Positions 1 through 5,710 are shown, numbered from the stretch's first letter. The stretch: DNA of 6,338 nucleotides from Streptomyces sp. NRRL WC-3549 (GCF_000721935.1 NZ_KL585407.1:22132-28469), one strand, 5' to 3'. The notes: generated from the sequence alone by a model not told the origin. Translations and numbers: made by a program.

Positions 1-810
1 CGAGAAGCCGTAGAGACCGCAGGCGGCGAAGAAGTTGGCGACCGCCATGTAGAGCACCCTGCGGTTCTTGAGCGCCCGCAGCTGCTCCTTGACGGTCTCC
101 TTCTGCGAGCCGTCGGAGTCGTACTCCTTGTTGATCTCCGACTCCAGCCAGGCGCGCTCGTCGGAGTCGAGGAAGCGCGCGTCGGACGGCCGGTCGGGCA
201 GCCAGACCAGGGTGACCAGGCCGATCAGCACCGCGGGTGCGCCCTGGAGGATGAACACCCAGCGCCAGCTGCTCAGGTCCATCCAGTGGGCGTGGTCCAG
301 GATCCAGCCGCCGGTCAGGCTGCCGAGGATCATCGCGATCGGCTGGGCCAGCGCCAGGGTCGCGATGGCCCGGCCCCGCTCCTTGCCCCGGTACCAGAAC
401 GTCAGGTACAGCAGCAGGCCGGGGAAGAGGCCGGCCTCCGCGATGCCCAGGGCGATCCGCGCGATGTACAGGTGTGTGACGCTCTCGACGAACCCGGTGA
501 CCACGGTCACCAGGCCCCAGCTGATGGCGATCCGGGCCAGCCACAGCCGGGCCCCGACCTTCTTCAGCATGATGTTGCTCGGCACTTCGAGGCCCACGTA
601 GGCCAGGAAGAAGATCGCCGCGACACTGCCGAACATGGCCGTCGTGATGCCCAGTTCCTCGCCCATGCCCAGCTGGGCATAGCTGATGTTGGACCTGTCC
701 ATGTAGTTGAACACGTACAGCAGCAGGATGATCGGGAAGATCCGGTACGAGACCTTGCGGATCGTCCTTCTGCCGATGTCGCTGCCCTCGGCGTCGAGGT
801 GCGCTCCCAT
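1..810 (-). CDS. MFS transporter, ACS (anion:cation symporter) type, 3' end outside window
   Basis: This is an inner-membrane permease, probably proton-coupled uptake of an organic anion. I translated 270 codons from ATG at 808-810; the frame is open to base 1. An AGGAG ribosome site (816-820) lies 5 bases before the ATG. Hydrophobic segments fall at about residues 22-45, 57-77, 89-108, 114-137, 150-170 and 184-204, and a seventh starts near 252, so about 60% of a usual 430-450 aa transporter is present. ACS hallmarks are NYMDRSNISYA (35-45) in helix 1, EVPSNIMLKKVGAR (75-88) in the cytoplasmic loop 2-3, FWYRGKERGRA (138-148), and a charged central loop around residues 206-250 with FLDSDERAWL. 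Known ACS members carry phthalate, 4-hydroxyphenylacetate, tartrate, glucarate or pantothenate; the substrate here cannot be read. It follows the flavoprotein gene by 50 bases, so it is probably the last known gene of the operon and imports that pathway's substrate. Confidence 0.93.
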   Translation of the reverse strand, partial: MGAHLDAEGSDIGRRTIRKVSYRIFPIILLLYVFNYMDRSNISYAQLGMGEELGITTAMFGSVAAIFFLAYVGLEVPSNIMLKKVGARLWLARIAISWGLVTVVTGFVESVTHLYIARIALGIAEAGLFPGLLLYLTFWYRGKERGRAIATLALAQPIAMILGSLTGGWILDHAHWMDLSSWRWVFILQGAPAVLIGLVTLVWLPDRPSDARFLDSDERAWLESEINKEYDSDGSQKETVKEQLRALKNRRVLYMAVANFFAACGLYGFS

Positions 811-860
811 GACGGCTCCTAAGGATGATGAGAGGGGTGCCCGCAGGCGGAAGAGGGGCG

Positions 861-2282
861 TCAGCGGGCGCCGGCAGCCGTGCGGCCGGCGACGCGTCCC
901 AGGGTGAGGGCGTTGGCAACCGCGTTGCCGCCCCCGACATAGCGCATGCCGAGCACGCCGCCGCCCGCCTCACCGGCGGCGAACAGCCCGGGGATCACGG
1001 CGCCCGTGCGGTCCAGCACGGCGGCCTCGTGGTCGATCTCCAGACCGGTGTGGGTGCACACCAGTTCGGCGGGGAGCACCCGGGCCGCGTAGAACGGCCC
1101 GGTCGCGATCGGGTCGGGCGCCCCGGGCGATCCCTTCGCGGCGAGGGACTCCTCGCGCAGGAACTCCGGGTCGGTGCCGTCCGCGGCGAGCTGTGCGTTC
1201 CACCGGGCGACGGTCGCGGTGAGCGCGTCGTCCGGTACGTCCATGGCGGCGGCGAGACCGGCCAGGGAGCCGGCACGCAGTGTCCGGCCCGCCCGCGCCT
1301 CCTCGGCCACCCGTGCGGGGGTCCAGTCCGTGTACCCGGTCGGCAGCGCCAGCCGGGCCTTCTCGTCGAACACCGCCCACACGGGCCCGTCCTGCGCCAG
1401 GATCAGGCCGCCGGAGACGGCATAGGACGCGTCCTCGTCCATGAACCGGCGCCCGGCGAAGTTGACGTAGACCCGGGACTTCGGCGGGAACCCGGCCTGC
1501 CAGTGGTGGTGGCGCTGGAAGTAGGCGGTGGGCAGCATCAGGCCCCAGCCGTGCCCGGCCAGCGAGCTGCCGGTCTGCTCGGCGAAGGCCAGGTGGTCGC
1601 CCCGGCTGCCCGGGGCCGCCACCACGAACAGCGAGTCACCGGCCTCCCGCGCGGCCGGGTAGTACCGGTCGAGCAGCCCGGGGTCCTGGGCGAACCCGCC
1701 GCTGGCGACGACCACCGCACCGGCCCGCACCTCGATGCCGTCGGCGACGACGCCGGTGACCCGGCCGTCCTCGAACAGCAGCCTCTCCACCCGGGTGTCG
1801 AGCACGGCCTGGACCCCGCGCTCGCGGCGCGCCCGGTCGAGTACCTGTACCAGGCCGTACCCCTGGTCACGCGGCACGTGGCCGCGCCAGACGTCCTCCA
1901 CCCCGGCCCGGCACAGGCCCGGTGTGTGGGCGTCCGGCGAGATGGCCGCGGGAACGTCCAGGCCGAGGTCCAGCAACCACTCCAGGGTGGGCCCGGCGGC
2001 GGTGCAGAAGGCCCGGATCAGGCCCGGCTTCAGCAGCCACTGGTTGAGGTCCATGTAATGCTGGAAGTACCGCTCGGCGGTGTCCTCGACGCCCAGACCG
2101 CGCTGCACGCTGGTGCCGGCCGCCGTGAAGAGACCGGCGGACAGCTGCGTGGAGCCGCCCAGCTCACGCTCGGACTCGAACAGCAGGACCTGCGCCCCCT
2201 GTTCGGCCGCGCTGACCGCGGCGGCCAGACCGGCACCGCCGCCGCCCACCACGATTACGTCCAGCGCGTCGAGATCGGTCAT
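861..2282 (-). CDS. FAD-dependent dehydrogenase, FAD_binding_2 (fumarate reductase / 3-ketosteroid dehydrogenase) superfamily
   Basis: This 473-aa flavoprotein probably desaturates the carbon next to a ketone, or reduces such a double bond, using bound FAD. The N-terminal Rossmann motif is VIVVGGGGAGLAAA (9-22) with G13-x-G15-x-x-G18, then an acidic residue ending strand 2 (E36) and GGSTQLSAG (42-50). Further family landmarks are VVVASGGFAQD (190-200), GSRGDHLAFAEQTG (225-238), RRFMDED (278-284) and the C-terminal FAD block from about 432 to 458 with AAGEAGGG and MRYVGGGNA. H411 in THTGL sits where the family carries a substrate-binding His. Y448 and G452 have the Tyr-x3-Gly spacing of the active-site pair of 3-ketosteroid delta-1-dehydrogenases, while R447 recalls the fumarate reductase Arg. 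It is shorter than typical ketosteroid dehydrogenases (about 510-570 aa). The ATG shares its A with the stop of the upstream SDR (TGATG), and a GAAGGAG site (2290-2296) lies 7 bases ahead, so translational coupling is likely. The frame stays open further upstream, but only as a shadow of the SDR gene. The substrate is unknown; urocanate reductase-like activity is an alternative. Confidence 0.92.
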   Translation of the reverse strand: MTDLDALDVIVVGGGGAGLAAAVSAAEQGAQVLLFESERELGGSTQLSAGLFTAAGTSVQRGLGVEDTAERYFQHYMDLNQWLLKPGLIRAFCTAAGPTLEWLLDLGLDVPAAISPDAHTPGLCRAGVEDVWRGHVPRDQGYGLVQVLDRARRERGVQAVLDTRVERLLFEDGRVTGVVADGIEVRAGAVVVASGGFAQDPGLLDRYYPAAREAGDSLFVVAAPGSRGDHLAFAEQTGSSLAGHGWGLMLPTAYFQRHHHWQAGFPPKSRVYVNFAGRRFMDEDASYAVSGGLILAQDGPVWAVFDEKARLALPTGYTDWTPARVAEEARAGRTLRAGSLAGLAAAMDVPDDALTATVARWNAQLAADGTDPEFLREESLAAKGSPGAPDPIATGPFYAARVLPAELVCTHTGLEIDHEAAVLDRTGAVIPGLFAAGEAGGGVLGMRYVGGGNAVANALTLGRVAGRTAAGAR

Positions 2283-3130
2283 CACAGAGCTCCTTCGGCG
2301 TCGTCGAGAATGCGGTGGTAGAGCCCGTTGGAGACCAGACCGCCGTCCAGGGTGACCTCGGTGCCGGTCATGTAGGCACTGCGGTCGCCGAGCAGGAACA
2401 GCACGGCGTCGGTGATCTCGCGCGGCTCCCCCAGCCGGCCGGCCGGGATACTGCGCCGCGCGGACTCCACGAAGCCGTCGGACCCGGCGAGCAGACCGGT
2501 GGAGACCAGGCCTGGGTGCACGGAGTTGACCCGGATGTTCCAGGCGGCCAGCTCGCCGGCCGCGGACTTCGACAGCCCGGTGAGCCCCCACTTGGCGGCG
2601 GAGTACGAGGGCGAGAAGTAGCCGATCTGCCCCGAGACGGAGGAGATGTTGACGATGGAGCCGCCGCCGCTGTCCCGCATCAGGGGCGCCACGGCCTGGA
2701 TGCCGTGGAACGGGCCGAAGAGATTGACGCGCATCACCCGCTCCCACACCTCCTCGGTGGTGTCCATGAAGCGCAGCCGACGGGACATGCCCGCGTTGTT
2801 GACCAGTCCGCCGAGCCGGCCGTCCGCCGCCCGCACGGCGTCCACGACGCGCCGCCAGCCGGCCCGGTCGGTGACGTCGAGGGCGTGCCCGGTGGCCCGG
2901 CCGCCGGCCTCGGTGATCTCCCGTACGAGGGGGGCGCAGTCGGCGACGTCGGCCAGGTGGACGTGGCTGCCGCGACGGGCCAGGGCGCGGGCGTGCTCGG
3001 CGCCCATCCCGGCCGCCGCGCCGGTGATGAGCACGACCGACGGGTAGCGCACGGTCTCGGAGTGCTCCGCCGGGCCGTGGCCCTCGCCGGGCCGGTCCGG
3101 GAGGGAGGCGGCGTGGTCCGGCTCAGACAT
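2282..3130 (-). CDS. Short-chain dehydrogenase/reductase (SDR-1), classical type
   Basis: This 282-aa cytosolic NAD(P)-dependent oxidoreductase probably interconverts an alcohol and a ketone. Classical SDR motifs occur in order: TGAAAGMG (36-43) for cofactor binding, D61 ending strand 2 (usually indicating NAD rather than NADP), D85 in ALDVTD, NNAG (111-114), active-site N136, S164 in NISSVSG, Y176 and K180 (YxxxK), and a late VNSVHPGLVST segment. Overall it resembles 3-alpha/20-beta-hydroxysteroid dehydrogenase and 3-oxoacyl-ACP reductase-type SDRs; the substrate cannot be assigned. The first 30 residues before the Rossmann fold are a charged, Pro/Gly-rich extension. The ATG at 3128-3130 overlaps the end of SDR-2 by 8 bases and lacks an obvious ribosome site, so translation is probably coupled. 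A GTG at 3050-3052 would remove most of the extension and cannot be excluded. The gene ends one base into the flavoprotein ATG, which fits sequential action: alcohol to ketone here, desaturation there. Confidence 0.93.
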   Translation of the reverse strand: MSEPDHAASLPDRPGEGHGPAEHSETVRYPSVVLITGAAAGMGAEHARALARRGSHVHLADVADCAPLVREITEAGGRATGHALDVTDRAGWRRVVDAVRAADGRLGGLVNNAGMSRRLRFMDTTEEVWERVMRVNLFGPFHGIQAVAPLMRDSGGGSIVNISSVSGQIGYFSPSYSAAKWGLTGLSKSAAGELAAWNIRVNSVHPGLVSTGLLAGSDGFVESARRSIPAGRLGEPREITDAVLFLLGDRSAYMTGTEVTLDGGLVSNGLYHRILDDAEGAL

Positions 3131-3974
3131 GGCGCGAACCGCCGTCCACGGCGATGCTGTGCCCGGTCACGTAGCGGGCGCTGTCGGAGAGCAGGAACAG
3201 CAGTACGCCGAGCACCTCCTGCGGGGAGCCGAGGCGGTGCAGCGGCACGCTGTCCAGGGCGTGCCGGAGCGCGGCCGGGTCCTCGCGCACCCAGCGGGTC
3301 ATCTCGGTGTCGATGTAACCGGGGGCGATCGAGTTGACCCGCAGGCCCTGGTCGCCGTACTCCACCGCGAGCGACTCGGTGAGGTGCGCCACCGCCGCCT
3401 TCGAGGTGCAGTAGGCGCCGCGCCCCTTGCGCACCCGCAGAGCGGAGACCGACGACATGTTCACGATGGAGCCGCCGGGGCCCATGTGCCGGGCGGCGGC
3501 CTGCGCGCCGAACAGCACCCCCTGCACGTTCACCTTCAGTACCGAGTCGATCTGCTCGGGGGAGATGTCCTGCGCGAAGGCGTGCGGGAAGATACCCGCG
3601 TTGTTCACCCAGTGGTCGAGACGGCCGAACTCGCCGAGGGCCAGCTGCGCCAACGCCTCGTGGCCTTCCGGGTCCACCACGTCGACGGCTGCCGGGACGA
3701 CCCGGCCCCGCCGGCCGCCCTCGGGCAGCACGTCCGCCTGGGCGTTGATCTCCTCGGCGGTCCGCTTCATCGCGTCGAGGTCGATGTCGGCGGCGACCAC
3801 GTTCACCCCGCGCAGGGCCAGGCCCTCGGCGAACACGGCGCCCATGCCGCGCCCGGCGCCGGTGACCACCGCGGTGCCGCCGGCCAGTTCGGGGTACTGG
3901 ACGCAGGGCCGCCGGTGGTCGACCCGGCCGGGGTTCTCGGCGTCGGCCGCCTGCGGGGTTGCGATGTCGTTCAT
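3123..3974 (-). CDS. Short-chain dehydrogenase/reductase (SDR-2), classical type, first gene of the operon
   Basis: This 283-aa NAD(P)-dependent alcohol/ketone oxidoreductase shows the full classical SDR set: TGAGRGMG (38-45), D63 ending strand 2 (favouring NAD), D98 in the AVDVVD strand, NNAG (124-127), active-site N149, S175 in NMSSVS, Y188 and K192, and VNSIAPGYIDTEM after the catalytic helix. Residues 1-32 form an N-terminal extension ending YPELAGGTAVVTG. A short extra loop around 78-91, rich in Gly and Arg, separates helix C from the next strand. It is similar in length and layout to SDR-1 downstream and may be a diverged tandem paralogue; the two may act on successive or stereoisomeric hydroxyl groups (inference). 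ATG at 3972-3974 has an AAGGA site (3984-3988) 9 bases upstream, a better site than SDR-1 has, consistent with being the 5' gene. The upstream 390 bases carry no gene, so the operon promoter is probably there. Confidence 0.94.
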   Translation of the reverse strand: MNDIATPQAADAENPGRVDHRRPCVQYPELAGGTAVVTGAGRGMGAVFAEGLALRGVNVVAADIDLDAMKRTAEEINAQADVLPEGGRRGRVVPAAVDVVDPEGHEALAQLALGEFGRLDHWVNNAGIFPHAFAQDISPEQIDSVLKVNVQGVLFGAQAAARHMGPGGSIVNMSSVSALRVRKGRGAYCTSKAAVAHLTESLAVEYGDQGLRVNSIAPGYIDTEMTRWVREDPAALRHALDSVPLHRLGSPQEVLGVLLFLLSDSARYVTGHSIAVDGGSRHV

Positions 3975-4198
3975 CAGTGCTGGTCCTTGCTTGTCGGAGT
4001 GTCACCGCGCGCGACGTGGCGCGACGGGGGCGCCGTGCCGCGTCGACCGCGCACGGCCCGGACACGCGTCCCCGAGGGGCGGGACACGGGCACGGGGCGG
4101 CGGCCGTCACGGGAACGGTTGCGGAGGGGGAGAGCGAGAAGGAGGGCCGGGGTGAGGCCCGGGGGTAGGGCGGGCCCGGAGTCCGGTTCGGCGCCGCC

Positions 4199-4212
4199 GC
4201 ACGGGCCCGTGC
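4199..4212. repeat. Perfect 14-bp palindrome GCACGGGCCCGTGC
   Basis: The 14 bases equal their own reverse complement. It lies 225 bases upstream of SDR-2 in a non-coding stretch. It could be a protein-binding site. In such GC-rich DNA chance is also possible. Confidence 0.5.
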
Positions 4213-4289
4213 CGGTGAGGCTCGGGGCGGGCGGCGTGCGAAGGACGCGGCGGGGGAGGGCCGGTCCGGACGGGCGGCGATGCGGAGCG

Positions 4290-4316
4290 GGCCGGCTCGG
4301 GGTGGCCGAACCGGCC
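4290..4316 (-). terminator. Probable hairpin terminator of the NTF2-like gene
   Basis: GGCCGGCTCGG (4290-4300) and CCGAACCGGCC (4306-4316) are inverted repeats around a 5-base loop. The single mismatch becomes a G-U pair in RNA made from the minus strand, so that transcript forms an uninterrupted 11-bp stem, whereas plus-strand RNA would have an A-C mismatch. It lies about 50 bases past the stop of the minus-strand NTF2-like gene. No U-tract follows, which is common for actinomycete terminators. It suggests that the SDR operon has its own promoter. Confidence 0.55.
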
Positions 4317-4323
4317 GGCCGAG

Positions 4324-4360
4324 GTCCGTGCGGACCCATGGGGGAGGTGTCCGTGCGGAC
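4324..4360. repeat. Two direct copies of the palindrome GTCCGTGCGGAC
   Basis: The identical 12-base sequence occurs at 4324-4335 and 4349-4360, starts 25 bases apart, and each copy is an inverted repeat (GTCCG/CGGAC around TG). The first copy extends to 6-base arms (4323-4336). The pair begins 4 bases past the stop of the NTF2-like gene. It may be a tandem operator or a pair of small 3' hairpins helping termination. Confidence 0.55.
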
Positions 4361-4364
4361 GGAG

Positions 4365-4817
4365 TCAGCTGTCGGTGCCGGGGCGGTCGTCACGGCGGAC
4401 GGTGCGGGTGGCGATCAGCCACCGGTCACCGTCGCGCACGACACGGTCCGTGAGGGTGGTGAACCGTTCGGTGCGCGGGGTTCCGCCGCGGGGGGTCGCG
4501 ATGATCTGCAGGTACGACTCCACGCGGAGGGCCCCGGCACCGTCGCCGCCGGTGACGGCGACGGTGCCGATCGCGTGGCGCCGTACCACGTCCTCGGCCC
4601 GGCAGGCGGCCGTGAACTGCTCGGCGAACGCGGTGAGTGCGGCGGTGCCGGTCACCGGTGCCGGATAGCTGGGTGAATCGAAGGTGGCACCGGGGGTGAA
4701 GGTGGCGGCCCAGTCCGCGGCGTGACCGCCGTCGATCAGATGACTTTGAAGGTGGTAGAGCTGCTGGATCTCGGCCAGCCGGGTGCCGTCGAGAAAGGCC
4801 GGCGTGGAGAGGTTCAT
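4365..4817 (-). CDS. NTF2-fold / SnoaL-like small protein (putative dehydratase, isomerase or hydratase)
   Basis: This 150-aa soluble protein looks like the SnoaL_4/NTF2 alpha+beta barrel. An N-terminal helix (about 12-30) leads to the GGHAADWAATFTPGATFDSP segment (30-49), the family's G-x-x-D-x-W-x-x-x-F...A-x-F pattern. Next come a helix rich in Ala (58-73), RRHAIG (79-84) with the His often used in catalysis, and three beta-strands around 85-90, 96-107 and 115-127, ending DGDRWLIATRTV (129-140). D35, H81 and R138 are candidate pocket residues by analogy with members such as scytalone dehydratase and the bile-acid dehydratase BaiE; this is inference. Other fold members are aromatic dioxygenase beta subunits, but no alpha subunit is near. 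The ATG at 4815-4817 is preferred: AAGGGA (4825-4830) sits 7 bases upstream, whereas the ATG at 4911-4913 would put the start inside the operator. It is divergent from the IclR gene, shares its control region, and is probably co-regulated with the SDR operon. Confidence 0.85.
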   Translation of the reverse strand: MNLSTPAFLDGTRLAEIQQLYHLQSHLIDGGHAADWAATFTPGATFDSPSYPAPVTGTAALTAFAEQFTAACRAEDVVRRHAIGTVAVTGGDGAGALRVESYLQIIATPRGGTPRTERFTTLTDRVVRDGDRWLIATRTVRRDDRPGTDS

Positions 4818-4824
4818 GGGAGTG

Positions 4825-4830
4825 TCCCTT
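4825..4830 (-). promoter_or_regulatory. Ribosome binding site deciding the NTF2-like start
   Basis: AAGGGA on the minus strand lies 7 bases before the ATG at 4817. No comparable site precedes the upstream in-frame ATGs at 4838 and 4913. Confidence 0.7.
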
Positions 4831-4879
4831 CGGCACATGATCCCGCGTCGGCCGCTGTCCCGATCGGCCGGTGCGTGGG

Positions 4880-4908
4880 TTGTCCCCCACAGAATTGCGT
4901 GCGATAAT
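4880..4908 (+). promoter_or_regulatory. Candidate promoter of the IclR-family gene
   Basis: TTGTCC (4880-4885) and GATAAT (4903-4908) are separated by 17 bases, a good fit to a vegetative -35/-10 pair (4 of 6 and 5 of 6 matches to TTGACA/TATAAT). Transcription would start near 4915, giving a leader of about 60 bases. The -10 box lies inside the palindromic operator, which suits autorepression. The opposing promoter for the NTF2-like gene must lie close by, but I could not choose between weak candidates. Confidence 0.5.
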
Positions 4909-4925
4909 CGCACTAGCTGTGCGAC
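4899..4925. promoter_or_regulatory. Putative IclR-family operator: palindrome plus third half-site
   Basis: GTGCGATAATCGCAC (4899-4913) is a palindrome with 7-base arms around one central base. A further half-site, GTGCGAC (4919-4925), repeats the left arm exactly 20 bases (two helical turns) away in the same orientation. The cluster is unusually AT-rich for this DNA and lies between the divergent NTF2-like and IclR genes. IclR regulators often bind next to their own gene, and PcaU/PobR-type operators are described as a palindrome plus a third direct half-site. From memory the PcaR-class consensus is GTTCGATAATCGCAC, one base different from this palindrome. The match should be verified. Confidence 0.7.
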
Positions 4926-4960
4926 TAATGTGAGCTTATGCAGGCTCCGCGAAGCCCGTC

Positions 4961-4966
4961 AAGGGA
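4961..4966 (+). promoter_or_regulatory. Ribosome binding site deciding the IclR start
   Basis: AAGGGA ends 8 bases before the ATG at 4975-4977. The ATG at 4966 overlaps this site and has no site of its own, so 4975 is preferred. Confidence 0.65.
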
Positions 4967-4974
4967 TGGATTTC

Positions 4975-5691
4975 ATGAACCGATCAGCCCAGAGCCCGCC
5001 TGTGTCCGACATCGCCGTCGACACCGGCATGTCGAAGACGCTCCATCACGGGCTGTTGATCCTCAAAGTCCTCTCGGAACACCCTGGAGGTCTGACCGTC
5101 AGCGAGCTCGCCGTCCGGATCGGGGTCCATCGCACGGTCGCGCACCGGCTGGTGAGGACCCTGGAGGCGCACCAGTTGTGCCGCCGTGACTCCCAGCGCC
5201 GGATCGTCCTCGGGACCGGCCTGGTCACCCTCGCCGAACCCGTCCAGCAGGACCTGCGCACCCTGGCCCGCCCCATCCTGGACGAACTGGCCGACGTCAC
5301 CCGGGCCACCACCCACCTGCTCGTCCGCGAGGGAGCGTCCGAGGTGCGCGCACTGATGGTCGTGGAGCCGCGCGGCGCCCTCGTCCACGTGTCCTTCCGG
5401 CCCGGGCACACCCATTCCATCGAAGAGGGCTCCGGCGGTCTCGCCCTGCTCGCGCAGGGCCCGCCCGTGGAGGGGGAGCGCGCCGAGGTCACCGAGGCCC
5501 GCGCCCGGGGCTACGCCGTCACCATGGGCGAGGTCATCCCCGCCGTCATCGGTGTCTCCGCGGCCGTCCCGGCCCGGGGCGGTGAAGCGACCACCAGCAT
5601 CGGCGTATCGGTGTTCGAGCCCACCCGCATCGACGACCTCGGCGCCACGGTCGCGGATGCCGCGAACCGTCTGGGAGCACTGCTGGGCTGA
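4975..5691 (+). CDS. IclR-family transcriptional regulator
   Basis: This 238-aa protein is probably the local regulator, sensing a pathway substrate or intermediate. The N-terminal winged helix-turn-helix runs from about residue 20 to 80: the opening helix KTLHHGLLILKVLSEHPGG (21-39), then LTVSELAVRIGVHRTVAHRL (40-59) as the HTH pair, and a wing ending RRIVLGTGLVTLA. The C-terminal effector domain shows LRTLARPILDELADVTRATTHLLVREG, then EEGSGGLALLAQG and the late GVSAAVPA strand, all in family order. Length is slightly below the usual 250-260 aa, the shortfall being in the middle of the effector domain. Frames starting further upstream (from 4783) run through the NTF2-like gene and the operator and are rejected. 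It is transcribed away from the NTF2-like gene and the SDR operon, a common layout for a regulator controlling the adjacent divergent catabolic genes as well as itself. Whether it activates or represses is not visible. Confidence 0.93.
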   Translation: MNRSAQSPPVSDIAVDTGMSKTLHHGLLILKVLSEHPGGLTVSELAVRIGVHRTVAHRLVRTLEAHQLCRRDSQRRIVLGTGLVTLAEPVQQDLRTLARPILDELADVTRATTHLLVREGASEVRALMVVEPRGALVHVSFRPGHTHSIEEGSGGLALLAQGPPVEGERAEVTEARARGYAVTMGEVIPAVIGVSAAVPARGGEATTSIGVSVFEPTRIDDLGATVADAANRLGALLG

Positions 5692-5695
5692 GCGG

Positions 5696-5710
5696 CCGGC
5701 TCCTCGCCGG
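5696..5710 (+). terminator. Weak hairpin just after the IclR stop
   Basis: CCGGC (5696-5700) and GCCGG (5706-5710) pair around the loop TCCTC, starting 5 bases past the stop codon. The stem is short and no U-tract follows, so termination here is uncertain. Confidence 0.3.

Larger units (their letters stand above)
3975..4364. other. Palindrome-rich intergenic region upstream of the SDR operon
   Basis: I see no credible gene in these 390 bases. Open frames across it give only low-complexity Pro/Arg/Gly-rich translations. It separates the NTF2-like gene from SDR-2, both on the minus strand. Its right part holds two copies of a 12-base palindrome and a strong hairpin that probably end the NTF2-like transcript. 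The left part should hold the promoter of the SDR-flavoprotein-transporter operon, but I could not pick a convincing -35/-10 pair. Other structures are a perfect 14-base palindrome (4199-4212) and a direct repeat GCGCGACG at 4009-4016 and 4019-4026, spaced 10 bases, that lies 35-52 bases ahead of the SDR-2 start. Confidence 0.6.

Noticed and set aside
825..2321. Long plus-strand open frame (498 codons) opposite the flavoprotein
   Set aside because: It is antisense to a gene with clear FAD motifs. Its translation is Gly/Arg/Pro/Gln-rich with no recognisable domain, as expected for a shadow frame in very GC-rich DNA.
2283..2747. N-terminal extension of the flavoprotein frame by 155 codons
   Set aside because: It is an Arg/Pro-rich shadow within SDR-1; a glycine-rich FAD motif normally sits near the N-terminus, as it does with the ATG at 2282.
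2734..4110. Minus-strand open frame of 458 codons overlapping both SDR genes
   Set aside because: It is out of frame with both SDRs and is Arg/Pro-rich with no domain signal; the SDR frames carry the full catalytic motifs.
4199..4212. Possible replication, attachment or phage integration site at the 14-bp palindrome
   Set aside because: There is no nearby integrase, tRNA gene or repeat copy. A single GC-rich palindrome does not support such a call.
3974..4393. Minus-strand frame of 139 codons whose TGA overlaps the SDR-2 ATG (TGATG)
   Set aside because: The junction looks like coupling, but the translation is low-complexity Pro/Arg/Ser-rich, it crosses palindromes and a hairpin, and it overlaps the end of the NTF2-like gene. 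Chance is more likely.
3129..4676. Long plus-strand open frame (515 codons) opposite SDR-2 and the NTF2-like gene
   Set aside because: It runs antisense across a well-supported gene and a non-coding gap, and its composition is low-complexity Gly/Arg/Val/His. It is a shadow frame.
4783..4974. Upstream extension of the IclR frame by 64 codons
   Set aside because: It overlaps the 5' end of the NTF2-like gene and the operator, lacks a ribosome site at its start, and adds no family-like sequence.
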